Origin: Symmachiella dynata
Lineage (GTDB): Bacteria; Planctomycetota; Planctomycetia; Planctomycetales; Planctomycetaceae
DNA length: 64,000 bases
Assembly: GCF_007747995.1 (NCBI RefSeq)
Contig: NZ_CP036276.1
Span: 3,277,001 to 3,341,000, forward strand
Direction of reading: 5' to 3'
Shown one piece after another: positions 10,686 through 18,265 of this stretch. Within the stretch, counting starts at the first letter, position 1; the number at the start of each line of letters is the position of its first letter. Made by a program: the position numbers and the translations under genes. The notes under the pieces are model-generated. The model was not told the origin of the DNA. It did not search any database and worked only from the letters and a program-made list of their open reading frames with translations.

Positions 10686-12098
10686 ATGCTGACAATTCAG
10701 GGCAATAAAACACAGTACTGCGACGGTGTTTCTCGCCGCGGTTTCCTCACGATAGGTGCGCTGGGGGCTGCCGGGCTGACATTGCCGGAATTATTGCGCG
10801 CGGAAGCGGCGGCGGGAATTGGATCGTCGAATAAAGCGGTGATCAACATCCATCTCGACGGGGGTCCGCCGCAGATGGATATGATTGATCTTAAGCCGGA
10901 TGCTCCGGTGGAAATTCGCGGTGACTTTTCGCCGATCTCCACGGCGGTCGCGGGAATCCAAATCAGCGAACTGCTGCCGAAATTGGCTGCGAATGCCAAT
11001 GATTTTGCCTTCATCCGCTCCTTGGTCGGCTCGGCTGGGAGGCATGATGCGTTTCAGTGCCAATCGGGATTTCATGCCAAAGACCTTGCTTCAATCGGTG
11101 GACGTCCGTCGATGGGAGCTGTGCTTTCGAAACTGTATGCCACCGCGGGACAAGCAGCGCCGACGTTTGTCGATTTGATGCAGGGGCGTCCGCTGGTGCG
11201 CAACAGCGCCCGTCCCGGTTTTCTTGGACCGGCCTATCAGCCGTTTCGGCCCGACATTTCCCACCTGTTCACCCGGCAACTCGAACCGGGAATGAAAGGT
11301 GAGTTGGCCCGCTTAGGAACTGGGCATGCGACGAGTCTGGTGCTGAATCCACAATTGTCCGCGCGGCGATTGACCGACCGTACGCAGTTGTTGACAGGCT
11401 TGGATCGCATTCGCCGCGACGTCGATTCCAGCGGCATGATGGATGCGATGGACCGTTTCACACAACAAGCCGTCAATATCCTCACGTCGGGGGCATTGGC
11501 CGATGCGTTGGACTTGGAGAAGGTCGACCCCGCGACGCTGCGGCGGTATCAGTTTTCCGCTGAGACTAGTGGGGAGCGTTCAAAATATAGCGACGGACCG
11601 GAGGCGACCTACAAATTGCTTTTGGCGCGGCGATTGATTGAGGCGGGGGTTCGCTGCGTGAGTGTCTCGTTTAGTGACTTTGACACTCATCGCAACAATT
11701 TTAGCCGGTTGCGGAATGTTCTGCCGATGATCGATCACGGGCTCGATGCGCTGGTCACAGACTTGCGCGAGCGGGGAATGTTCGATGACGTTTCCATCGT
11801 CGCCTGGGGCGAGTTTGGACGCACACCGCGGATCGATACTAAAACAGCCGGACGCCACCATTGGCCGCGCGTGGGCATGGGATTGCTGGCCGGTGGCGGG
11901 ATGCGAACCGGGCAGACGATCGGCGTTACGGATCGCCAAGCGGCAACGGCGGTCTCCCGGCCGGTGCAATACAAAGATGTCTTTGCCACGCTCTACCGGA
12001 ACCTGGGGATCGACGCGACGGGTGTGACGGTCGATGATCCCACCGGCCGCCCGCAATATCTGCTGGACAGCGGCACGCCGTTGAGCGAATTGGTCTAA
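10686..12098 (+). CDS. DUF1501 family exported protein (tandem paralogue)
   Basis: 470 aa. AAGGA lies ~10 nt before the ATG. The Tat-like leader is SRRGFLTIGALGAAGLTL. The core repeats the pattern of its upstream neighbour: INIHLDGGPPQMDMIDLKP, APVEIRGDFSPIST, IVAWGEFGRTPRID and AGRHHWPRVGMGLLAGGG. The two tandem genes clearly share ancestry but are strongly diverged, so different substrates are likely. The gene is convergent with the small membrane-protein gene that follows (13 bp apart). Active-site assignment is not possible from sequence alone. Confidence 0.9.
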   Translation: MLTIQGNKTQYCDGVSRRGFLTIGALGAAGLTLPELLRAEAAAGIGSSNKAVINIHLDGGPPQMDMIDLKPDAPVEIRGDFSPISTAVAGIQISELLPKLAANANDFAFIRSLVGSAGRHDAFQCQSGFHAKDLASIGGRPSMGAVLSKLYATAGQAAPTFVDLMQGRPLVRNSARPGFLGPAYQPFRPDISHLFTRQLEPGMKGELARLGTGHATSLVLNPQLSARRLTDRTQLLTGLDRIRRDVDSSGMMDAMDRFTQQAVNILTSGALADALDLEKVDPATLRRYQFSAETSGERSKYSDGPEATYKLLLARRLIEAGVRCVSVSFSDFDTHRNNFSRLRNVLPMIDHGLDALVTDLRERGMFDDVSIVAWGEFGRTPRIDTKTAGRHHWPRVGMGLLAGGGMRTGQTIGVTDRQAATAVSRPVQYKDVFATLYRNLGIDATGVTVDDPTGRPQYLLDSGTPLSELV

Positions 12099-12111
12099 TC
12101 ACAGGGATTCG

Positions 12112-12327
12112 TTACCAGACCCGTCGCGGCACGTCTTGCCGTTTGCGCGCTTTCACAGGAACCGGTTTTGGCCGTTGTTTCCAGAGGACCGTAATGATTC
12201 CCGCGGTCCCGGCGAGAACGACCCATGCTGAAATTGCAGCCAAGACTGCACTATTTTCGAAAGCGAAACCTACTACGGTGATCCCACACAACAATAGGGC
12301 CGTAACGAATAGTGCGGCGCAGCGCAT
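12112..12327 (-). CDS. Small two-helix membrane protein of unknown function
   Basis: 71 aa. ATG 12327 is chosen because GAGG lies 5 nt upstream; a GTG at 12333 is possible. Two hydrophobic segments (~3-22 and ~28-50, AAISAWVVLAGTAGIITVLW) are followed by a strongly basic cytoplasmic-looking tail (KQRPKPVPVKARKRQDVPRR). No domain is recognised. It is convergent with the DUF1501 gene on the other strand. Confidence 0.6.
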   Translation of the reverse strand: MRCAALFVTALLLCGITVVGFAFENSAVLAAISAWVVLAGTAGIITVLWKQRPKPVPVKARKRQDVPRRVW

Positions 12328-12404
12328 AATCACCTCATAGGGGCATGTGTCATTCGAACCGTAAAGGCAGTCGCCATCAGGAACAGACGTTGTGCGTCCG
12401 CGCG

Positions 12405-12635
12405 TTACCTGTGGTATCCCAATTCCGCCATCACATCGTACAGTTCCTCGAATGTGATAAACCGCCGTCGGTGACGCAATTTGTATTGATCGACCGCTTC
12501 GGCGAGTTCGATGACTTCCGGACGTAATGTCTGGTGGGAACTGGAGAATTGACGTCGTTCTTGACCGGGATTCGACCCGTCGGAATTGCTCCGTCGATCG
12601 ACGAAAGTTGGGTTCTGTTCGCTGGTCTGTTGCAT
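12405..12635 (-). CDS. Small conserved planctomycete-type protein
   Basis: 76 aa from ATG 12635, with GGGAG 8 nt upstream; the longer frame to 12737 has no good start. The first half is polar and probably disordered. The second half is helical: LRPEVIELAEAVDQYKLRH then RRRFITFEELYDVMAELGYHR. The C-terminal block reads like a conserved small protein I associate with planctomycetes; no function is known to me. The basic RHRRR patch could bind nucleic acid (speculative). Confidence 0.6.
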   Translation of the reverse strand: MQQTSEQNPTFVDRRSNSDGSNPGQERRQFSSSHQTLRPEVIELAEAVDQYKLRHRRRFITFEELYDVMAELGYHR

Positions 12636-13002
12636 TAAGATGCTCCCGCGAGGACGATGCTTGTAGTCAACCGTAGTCTTCAAATTAGCGCCTGGCAAAT
12701 GGAATTCTCGGATATCTCGCTCCGACAGTGAAAACATCGTAAAATCGGCGTGATAATCGTCGACTGCGCCGCGTCATTTGTTGTCAGTGGGTTCGGCTAC
12801 AATTGGAATTGGTATTGGCCCGCGAACATTCGGTCGCGTTGCAGCTCAACAAGATGGTGATCAGGACAAGGTCGGAGCTCATCATTTGGACTTTACCGGC
12901 TAATTCCAAGAGGCGCCTGACCGGTCGCTGAGCACCGAGTCACGGCGTTCCTGAAACGAACCCGAAAAAACAATGTGATTCCATCTTTAGAATCGGACAA
13001 CC
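12636..13002. other. Divergent intergenic region before gpsA
   Basis: About 370 bp between the start codons of the 76-aa protein (minus) and gpsA (plus). It must hold promoters for both. A TACAAT (12798-12803) is present, but the TTG-type -35 candidates upstream are badly spaced. I see no RNA gene or repeat. Confidence 0.4.
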
Positions 13003-13998
13003 ATGGGAAATAAAGTAACTGTTCTGGGTGGTGGAGCGATGGGAACCGCGTGTGCGATCCTATTGTCCGAAAATCCGGAACAAGAGGTCGCCCTCTGGAC
13101 CCGTAATCCCGAGCATGCGGCGGTTATGGCACAATCGCGCCAAAACGAACGACTGCTTCCCGGCGTCAAAATCCCCGCATCAGTCGCCATCACCGCCGAC
13201 GTCGAAGCCGCCATCGATGGTGCGGATATTCTGGTTGCCGCAGTTCCTACGGCTTTCTTGCGGGAGGCACTCACGGATTGGGCCCCGCTGCTAACGGCCG
13301 ATCGCCCGATGGTCAGCGTGATCAAGGGGATCGAGAACGAAACCTTTCTCCGGCCCAGTGAAATCATTAGCGAGATCCTGGGGCAACGTGGCGTCGTGGC
13401 TCTGGGGGGGCCCAGTCACGCCGAAGAGATCTCACGACGACTCCCGGCCAGCGTCGTGGCGGCCAGTGGCGATTTGTCGTTGGCCAAACGGGTGCAGGCT
13501 ATGTTCACCACCGATCGGTTCCGGGTGTATACAAATGTGGACATCATCGGCGTAGAAATGGCTGCGGCGCTCAAAAACATCGTGGCCATTGCCGCCGGTA
13601 TCTGTGACGGCCTCGGGTTCGGTGACAATGCCAAGGCGGGATTGATCACGCGGGGATTGGTCGAAATGACCCGTTTCGGCACTGCCATGGGGGCCGAAGC
13701 CTCCACATTTTCCGGCCTTGCTGGATTAGGCGATTTGGTCACGACCTGCGTGAGCCCCTACGGGCGTAATCGCGAAGTCGGCGAGCGTCTCGGAAAAGGG
13801 GAAACCTTAGAGCAGATCCAAGCAGACATGAAGTCGGTCGCCGAAGGTGTCTGGACCACGCGCAGTGTGTATGAACTGTCGGATCAACGCGATGTAGATA
13901 TGCCGATTGCCAACGAGGTGTATCAAGTGCTATTCGAAGGCAAATCGCCGACGGCTGCCACCGAATCGCTGATGCTTCGCCCGCCGAAGCGGGAGTAG
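13003..13998 (+). CDS. gpsA: Glycerol-3-phosphate dehydrogenase [NAD(P)+]
   Basis: 331 aa, the usual length. It reduces dihydroxyacetone phosphate to sn-glycerol 3-phosphate for phospholipid synthesis, in the cytosol. The N-terminal Rossmann motif is VLGGGAMGTACAILL. The central KGIE and GGPSHAEEI blocks are conserved, and the catalytic Lys lies in AAALKNIVAIAAGICDG, followed by GFGDNAKAGLITRGLVEM, a family hallmark. The C-terminal helical domain with GLAGLGDLVTTC and SPYGRNREVG is complete. Single gene; a sigma-70-like promoter for the next small gene begins 28 bp after the stop, so the two are likely separate units. Confidence 0.97.
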   Translation: MGNKVTVLGGGAMGTACAILLSENPEQEVALWTRNPEHAAVMAQSRQNERLLPGVKIPASVAITADVEAAIDGADILVAAVPTAFLREALTDWAPLLTADRPMVSVIKGIENETFLRPSEIISEILGQRGVVALGGPSHAEEISRRLPASVVAASGDLSLAKRVQAMFTTDRFRVYTNVDIIGVEMAAALKNIVAIAAGICDGLGFGDNAKAGLITRGLVEMTRFGTAMGAEASTFSGLAGLGDLVTTCVSPYGRNREVGERLGKGETLEQIQADMKSVAEGVWTTRSVYELSDQRDVDMPIANEVYQVLFEGKSPTAATESLMLRPPKRE

Positions 13999-14026
13999 GC
14001 GAAACGATCGGTTGTGCTGAGGGAGC

Positions 14027-14056
14027 TTGACAGTTCCAGCGACGGCACATTATATC
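14027..14056 (+). promoter_or_regulatory. Sigma-70-like promoter for the 48-aa protein
   Basis: Perfect TTGACA at 14027-14032, followed after 17-18 nt by TTATATC (14050-14056). Transcription would start near 14063, about 40 nt before the GTG at 14103. Confidence 0.6.
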
Positions 14057-14102
14057 CGATCGCGTCCCATCGGCTTATTCAATCTGTTCACCGGGGTTCG
14101 TT

Positions 14103-14249
14103 GTGGTTGAAAAACTCCTGTTCACACTCGCCTGTCTCGTCCTGCCCGTAATCTGGGGCATTGTCGTGAACTGGCTGTTCGTGAAGTGGCAGAATCGAAA
14201 CCCACCCCAAAAACAAGCCGACCCCAACCTACCCGACTACCAAATCTAG
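14103..14249 (+). CDS. 48-aa single-pass membrane microprotein
   Basis: The frame from GTG 14103 to TAG 14249 encodes 48 aa. One hydrophobic helix occupies ~4-27 (LLFTLACLVLPVIWGIVVNW), followed by a basic/polar Pro-rich tail (KWQNRNPPQKQADPNLPDY). A sigma-70-like promoter sits 47 bp upstream and a structured trailer follows. Topology would put the Lys/Arg/Pro tail in the cytoplasm. No homologue is recalled with certainty and no function can be assigned. The GTG start has no strong ribosome site, which is the main doubt. Confidence 0.6.
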   Translation: MVEKLLFTLACLVLPVIWGIVVNWLFVKWQNRNPPQKQADPNLPDYQI

Positions 14250-14269
14250 TGCGGCATAGCCGCTTGGTT

Positions 14270-14365
14270 CGTGCTTCCGCACGATGTGGTGCCGGGGGCA
14301 CTTGGTGCGTGCTTCCGCACGATGTGGTGCCGAGGGCACTTGGTGCGTGCTTCCGCACGGTGTGC
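14270..14365 (+). repeat. Tandem 38-bp hairpin repeat, about 2.5 units
   Basis: Units begin at 14270, 14308 and 14346 (the last partial). The first two differ at one base. Each unit can form GTGC-TTCC-GCAC and GTGCC-GGG-GGCAC hairpins, so the array would be a string of stems in RNA. Confidence 0.85.
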
Positions 14366-14440
14366 ATGGGCCGCTCCCGTTGGTCGCTGGGGGGGAATTG
14401 GTTGGGGATTGTGAGAGTGGTGTACGACTTTGCTGTGGGG

Positions 14441-14460
14441 GCGTTGCAACGCACTTTTTT
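14441..14460 (+). terminator. Short palindrome followed by a T-run
   Basis: A 12-nt perfect palindrome GCGTTGCAACGC is followed by AC and six T. It could end the transcript of the 48-aa gene, although the stem is short. Confidence 0.35.
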
Positions 14461-14515
14461 GGGGCGGACGAAAGATTGTCCCAACGAAAAACTTTGACGA
14501 CCGAGAACTATTCGG

Positions 14516-14563
14516 CGAAAACCCTCACCCCTGCCCCTCTCCCAGAGGGAGAGAGGGTTTGTT
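14516..14563 (-). repeat. Dispersed 48-bp hairpin repeat (copy A)
   Basis: Reverse complement of the sequence at 23008-23054 with a few changes. The core is a C/T-rich arm pairing with a G/A-rich arm (CTCTCCC-AGA-GGGAGAG). It lies just after the 3' end of the minus-strand Ldh-family gene, where it can act as a terminator. In translation it gives the CPSPRGRE-type peptides often mis-annotated as proteins. Confidence 0.8.
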
Positions 14564-14583
14564 GTTTACCGTGCGACGGATTT

Positions 14584-15645
14584 TTAAATTCCGTCCAGCG
14601 TGGCTCCGACCCTTGTGGCTTGGTCCAGGGTTTGTTTCCAGGTCATATCGGGGATGGTGATCCCGTCGCGGCGGCGCTCGGCTTGGCGGCGGAGTTCGAT
14701 TTCACCAGGCATCAGGATTTCGTCGACACCGGGGATTTTACGGCTGCTTTTGATGTAATCGACGTATTGGCCCATGACGGTGGCGTATTGATCGGCCGAC
14801 ATCAGCTTTTCGACATCGATCAGATACATCCAAACGCCATTGGTGCCGGGAGGGACATCGGTCCGGGCAATGCCTGCTCCTGACAGAATGCCACAGACAA
14901 TGTCCAACATCACGCTCATTCCATAGCCCTTGAAACCTAACGGTCCGCCGAGCGGAAGGATGGCGCCCGGTGCGATTCCTTTGTCGGGGTCGCCATACAA
15001 ATCGGCGGGGTTGTTCGTGGGATTCCCGGCATTGTCGATGACCCAACCGTCGGGGATTGATTCCCCTTTTTGCAGGGCGACGCGGACCTTGCCCTCGGCT
15101 GTAGCGGAGGTGGTCATGTCCAGCACGATCGCTTCATCGTTCCAGGGAGCTGCCATCGAGATGGGATTGGTGCCCAATTTGCGATCCAGCCCGCCCCAGG
15201 GAACGACTCCACCCGGTCCGGGGGCATTGACGGCCATCACGGTGAAGAAACCTTGGAGCGCCGCTTGATAAGTGTAGGAGCCGAGCCGGCCGATGTGATT
15301 GCATTCGCGGCACAGGACGGTGCAGGAACCTGCCTCGCGAGCACGCGTTGTGGCGATTTGCAGCGCTTTGGTGGCGACCACCTGCCCAAAATTTCCACCG
15401 CCATCGAGTACGGCGAGCGTCGGCGTATCGACATCGAGTTTGACCGGTGCGCCGGGGCGAATATGCTTCTGCTCGATGTAGTCGACATATTGTTTGAGCC
15501 GCATGATGCCGTGGCTGTCGTGGCCGACGAGGTTGGCCCCCGCCAATTCCACGGCGACGGTTTGAGCCTCTTCGGCCGAAGCCCCGGCGCCTTCTAAGAT
15601 ACGCCGCGTGATTTCTTCCAACTGCTGAGTATTGAATGTGGGCAT
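14584..15645 (-). CDS. Ldh family oxidoreductase (malate/L-lactate/ureidoglycolate dehydrogenase type)
   Basis: 353 aa from ATG 15645; the longer frame to 15840 has no domain. Ldh_2 (YlbC/AllD/ComC) fold enzymes reduce 2-oxoacids with NAD(P)H. Visible signatures are GANLVGHDSHGIMRLKQYV (catalytic His), GGGNFGQVVATKAL, NHIGRLGSYT, the cofactor loop PWGGLDRKLGTNP, and GPLGFKGYGMSVMLDI near the C-terminus. The length is standard. The substrate cannot be read from the sequence. It appears to be transcribed alone, and the dispersed hairpin repeat lies 20 bp past its stop. Confidence 0.88.
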   Translation of the reverse strand: MPTFNTQQLEEITRRILEGAGASAEEAQTVAVELAGANLVGHDSHGIMRLKQYVDYIEQKHIRPGAPVKLDVDTPTLAVLDGGGNFGQVVATKALQIATTRAREAGSCTVLCRECNHIGRLGSYTYQAALQGFFTVMAVNAPGPGGVVPWGGLDRKLGTNPISMAAPWNDEAIVLDMTTSATAEGKVRVALQKGESIPDGWVIDNAGNPTNNPADLYGDPDKGIAPGAILPLGGPLGFKGYGMSVMLDIVCGILSGAGIARTDVPPGTNGVWMYLIDVEKLMSADQYATVMGQYVDYIKSSRKIPGVDEILMPGEIELRRQAERRRDGITIPDMTWKQTLDQATRVGATLDGI

Positions 15646-15884
15646 AATTGATTTTTGAGATGCGTTTTGTGTCGGGAAAAATTGTTTGTTTCGAGGATAG
15701 CAATCGCCATCGACAATCACCAGCGCGGCGGCGGATTTCCGCGGTTTGAGGCTTGTTAGAGCAACGGGATCAATCGAGACAAGGGGGGATGCAATCAGGG
15801 AAATCACTCCGTTCCTCAGGCCTGTCCCCTCATGCCTCAAGCCGACTTTCGCATTTTCACGACCCGATTCAACCTGTGCGGGTT

Positions 15885-15904
15885 ATAACGACGATACTCG
15901 TTAT
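15885..15904. promoter_or_regulatory. Perfect dyad upstream of scpA
   Basis: ATAACGA (15885-15891) and TCGTTAT (15898-15904) form a perfect 7-bp inverted repeat with 6 nt between, overlapping a TATAAC -10-like hexamer 60-80 bp upstream of scpA. Operator-like; the regulator is unknown. Confidence 0.4.
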
Positions 15905-15963
15905 GAGACTGGTGCGCGCATGATGCGCAACGGCGTTGACTGCTGGCGGATCTCAAAACTGTT

Positions 15964-16836
15964 ATGGATTACCGCGTCGAACTTACAACCTATACCGGCC
16001 CCATTGACTTGTTGCTGTACCTGGTACGGCGTCATGAGGTGGACGTTACGGATTTGCCGATCGCGAAAATCACGGCGCAGTTTGGTGAGTTTCTTGAGGT
16101 GCTGGAGCTGATCGATTTTGACTTGGTCGGTGAATTTGTAGTGCTGGCCAGTACCCTGGTCGAAATCAAAAGTCGCATGGTGCTGCCGCGACCTGAGGAA
16201 GAAGAGGCTCCCGAGGTTGATGTCACCGAAGACCCCCGCAGCGAATTGGTGCGGCAACTGCTGGAGTACAAGAAATTCAAGGATGCGGCTAAGCTTCTCG
16301 AAGACCAAGCGGCGCTGTGGCAGCAACGTTATCCACGGCTCAGCGATGAGCGGCCCGCAGGCGGAAAAGAGGCGCGGCAGGATCATATCAAGGATGTGGA
16401 GCTGTGGGACTTGGTGAGCGCGTTCTCGCGAATCGTGCGTCAGATCGATCCGGAAGAACAGAAAAGTATCGTCTACGACGACACACCGATTTCAGTTTAT
16501 ATTGATCGTGTGGGCAAACGGGTCAAGCAGGACCAGCGTGTTGCCTTCAGCGCATTTTTTGAGGGGAGCAATTCTAAGAGTAAGATCGTCGGAATCTTCT
16601 TGGCCATATTAGAATTGCTGCGCAACTATTATTTCCGTGCAGTGCAAGAAGAGAGCGGCGAAATCTGGGTCATGCCTCCCGACCCCAATCGCCCGCCGCC
16701 GGCTGAATCCGAAACAGAGACCGCTACGGATGCCACCGTGGATGCTACCACGGATGCCGAAGTTGCTGAGGCAGCGCCTGCTGATCTTCCGACCGCGGCT
16801 GAGTCCGGCGAATCGCCACCTCCCGCAGCTGAGTGA
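15964..16836 (+). CDS. scpA: Segregation and condensation protein A
   Basis: 290 aa. ScpA is the kleisin that bridges SMC heads together with ScpB in chromosome segregation. The N-terminal domain is clear: YRVELTTYTGPIDLLLYLVRRHEVDV, IAKITAQFGEFLEV and LVEIKSRMVLPRPEEEE. The C-terminal winged-helix region binding the SMC cap is around 150-225 (VAFSAFFEGSNSKSKIVGIFLAILELLR). A low-complexity tail rich in Ala, Thr, Asp and Glu (~235-290) is extra compared with the usual ~240-260 aa. The usual neighbour scpB is absent; the next gene is bacterioferritin. Confidence 0.95.
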   Translation: MDYRVELTTYTGPIDLLLYLVRRHEVDVTDLPIAKITAQFGEFLEVLELIDFDLVGEFVVLASTLVEIKSRMVLPRPEEEEAPEVDVTEDPRSELVRQLLEYKKFKDAAKLLEDQAALWQQRYPRLSDERPAGGKEARQDHIKDVELWDLVSAFSRIVRQIDPEEQKSIVYDDTPISVYIDRVGKRVKQDQRVAFSAFFEGSNSKSKIVGIFLAILELLRNYYFRAVQEESGEIWVMPPDPNRPPPAESETETATDATVDATTDAEVAEAAPADLPTAAESGESPPPAAE

Positions 16837-17053
16837 GAACGGTTTTCAATCACAGTCCGCAGAGGGTTGTGAGTTGTCGAGAAATCGTGTCAATCCTTGG
16901 ATTCCCCGCGGAATTCGGCCTTGTTTCACTTGTATGTCCACGACTCGCGATTAGCATTTGTGCAAGCAATATAGAAACCGGTCGAATGGCGCTGCCTTCG
17001 ACAGAATTCACCGCACAAACTTTGAAATCAAACGCGAGAACGGGAACCGAGCG

Positions 17054-17536
17054 ATGCAAGGCAATCAAAAAATCATCGATGCACTCAATGCCGGATTGAC
17101 GATCGAGCTGACGGCGATTAACCAGTACTTCATTCAAGCCAAGATGTGCACAAATTGGGGCTTCAATAAATTGGGCGCCAAGCACTACGAAGAGTCGATG
17201 GGCGAAATGAAGCACGCGGAGCTGTTGATCGACCGGATTCTTTTCCTGGAAGGCGTTCCCGAGATCGCACGTTATGATGTGATTCGCGTGGGCGAGAACG
17301 TCAAAGAGCAGTTTGAGTATGATCTCAAATTGGAAACCAGTGGCGTGAATGCCTACAACGATGCGGTGGACTTGTGCATTCAACTCAAAGATGGCGGCTC
17401 GCGGGATTTGGTTGAGAAAATCTTGGTTGAGTCCGAAGAGCACGTTGATTGGCTGGAAACTCAACTTGAGATCATCGGCACCATCGGCATCGAGAATTAC
17501 CTGCAATCGCAATTGGGCGAAAGCGAAGAAGGGTAA
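17054..17536 (+). CDS. bfr: Bacterioferritin
   Basis: 160 aa from ATG 17054; the frame upstream is untranslated. It stores iron in a 24-mer shell with heme between dimers. Canonical residues are present by E. coli numbering: E18 (LTIELTAINQYF), E51, heme-ligand M52 and H54 (GEMKHAE), E94 (LKLETS) and H130. The sixth ferroxidase ligand, normally E127 three residues before H130, is Ser here (ESEEHVDWLE), while a Glu sits one position earlier. The C-terminus NYLQSQLGESEEG is typical. It faces a Bfd-like ferredoxin gene, its usual iron-release partner. Confidence 0.96.
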   Translation: MQGNQKIIDALNAGLTIELTAINQYFIQAKMCTNWGFNKLGAKHYEESMGEMKHAELLIDRILFLEGVPEIARYDVIRVGENVKEQFEYDLKLETSGVNAYNDAVDLCIQLKDGGSRDLVEKILVESEEHVDWLETQLEIIGTIGIENYLQSQLGESEEG

Positions 17537-17722
17537 TCACGGCAATTGGAGCTTCGCCGCGCATTATGCAGACGACCGGGCGCTGGGGGTCGGACGAAGT
17601 CCGTCCCTGGTGCGTTGGGGCTGGCAATTGGCCCGGGGGGGACGCGCTAATGCTCGTTCACAACCACCCTCATCTTGCGATATCGTAAGCCGACCACAGG
17701 ATGGGTTGTGGCTACGCGGGCT

Positions 17723-17995
17723 TTAGAGGCTGTTTTCGAATTGCTCGCGGCGGGCGGCGAGGATTTGCTTGAGCACGCGGTGGCAGGCGGTGCAGCCGCT
17801 GCCGGCTCCGGTTTGTTGCTTCAAATCCTGGACCGATTCGGCGTTGAACACGCTGACCGCAGAATCGATTTCCTCAGACGTGACGCCCAGGCAACGGCAG
17901 ATCACATCGTTACTACAGCCGCTCGCAGTGGACTTTTCCACGACGGTAGAGGTTTTCACTGCGAAGAGAGTCGCTTTAGCTGCCCAATTAGTCAT
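17723..17995 (-). CDS. bfd: Bacterioferritin-associated ferredoxin-like [2Fe-2S] protein
   Basis: 90 aa. Bfd reduces the heme of bacterioferritin so that stored iron is released. The Cys pattern is typical of the BFD-like fold: CRC (C-x-C) then CTAC (C-x2-C) about 32 residues later (VICRCLGVTSEEI ... GAGSGCTACHRVLKQIL). It has a ~32-residue N-terminal extension compared with E. coli Bfd. It is convergent with bfr, 186 bp away, and has a Fur-box-like palindrome just upstream of its start, which fits the known iron-starvation induction of bfd in other bacteria. Confidence 0.85.
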   Translation of the reverse strand: MTNWAAKATLFAVKTSTVVEKSTASGCSNDVICRCLGVTSEEIDSAVSVFNAESVQDLKQQTGAGSGCTACHRVLKQILAARREQFENSL

Positions 17996-18025
17996 ATCGG
18001 TCGTTCCGATGCAGTCAACATGAAT

Positions 18026-18040
18026 TGAGAATGAGTCTCA
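18026..18040 (-). promoter_or_regulatory. Fur-box-like operator upstream of bfd
   Basis: The 15-nt palindrome TGAGA-ATGAG-TCTCA matches about 11 of 14 informative positions of the 7-1-7 Fur consensus (TGATAATNATTATCA). It is 31 bp upstream of the bfd start codon, a repressor-like position. The call is by motif and context only. Confidence 0.5.
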
Positions 18041-18265
18041 GTTGCACTGGTTCAATTCTACCGAAACGTCAGACGATGTCAAATCCAATTGGCACTGTCT
18101 CAATCGTGAGCGTGTAGTCCTCCGGCGCGCCCTTCATAAACCGTTTTGAGGCAATGGGTTATCAGGTTTGACTCACAATTCTGTTAGGGACCCCGTATAC
18201 TGTTCGTTGAGCGCTTCGTCGGTGGCGGGGCGATAGCTGGTGACTATTGTGTTACGGATTTCAAC

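Larger units (their letters stand above)
14250..14583. other. Intergenic stretch holding tandem hairpins and a dispersed repeat
   Basis: About 330 bp without a gene. It holds a GCGGC/GCCGC dyad at ~14251-14263, the 38-bp tandem repeat (14270-14365), a palindrome plus T-run (14441-14460) and a dispersed hairpin repeat (14516-14563). The long plus-strand frame here (14284-14883) is translation of repeat sequence. Confidence 0.6.

Noticed and set aside
14284-14883. 199-codon plus-strand frame across the tandem repeat
   Set aside because: Starts inside the 38-bp repeats and runs opposite the Ldh-family gene; translated repeat sequence only.
18168-18201. Possible uvrB promoter TTGACT ... TATACT
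   Set aside because: The spacer is 22 nt, too long for a normal sigma-70 promoter; only the -10 element may be real.
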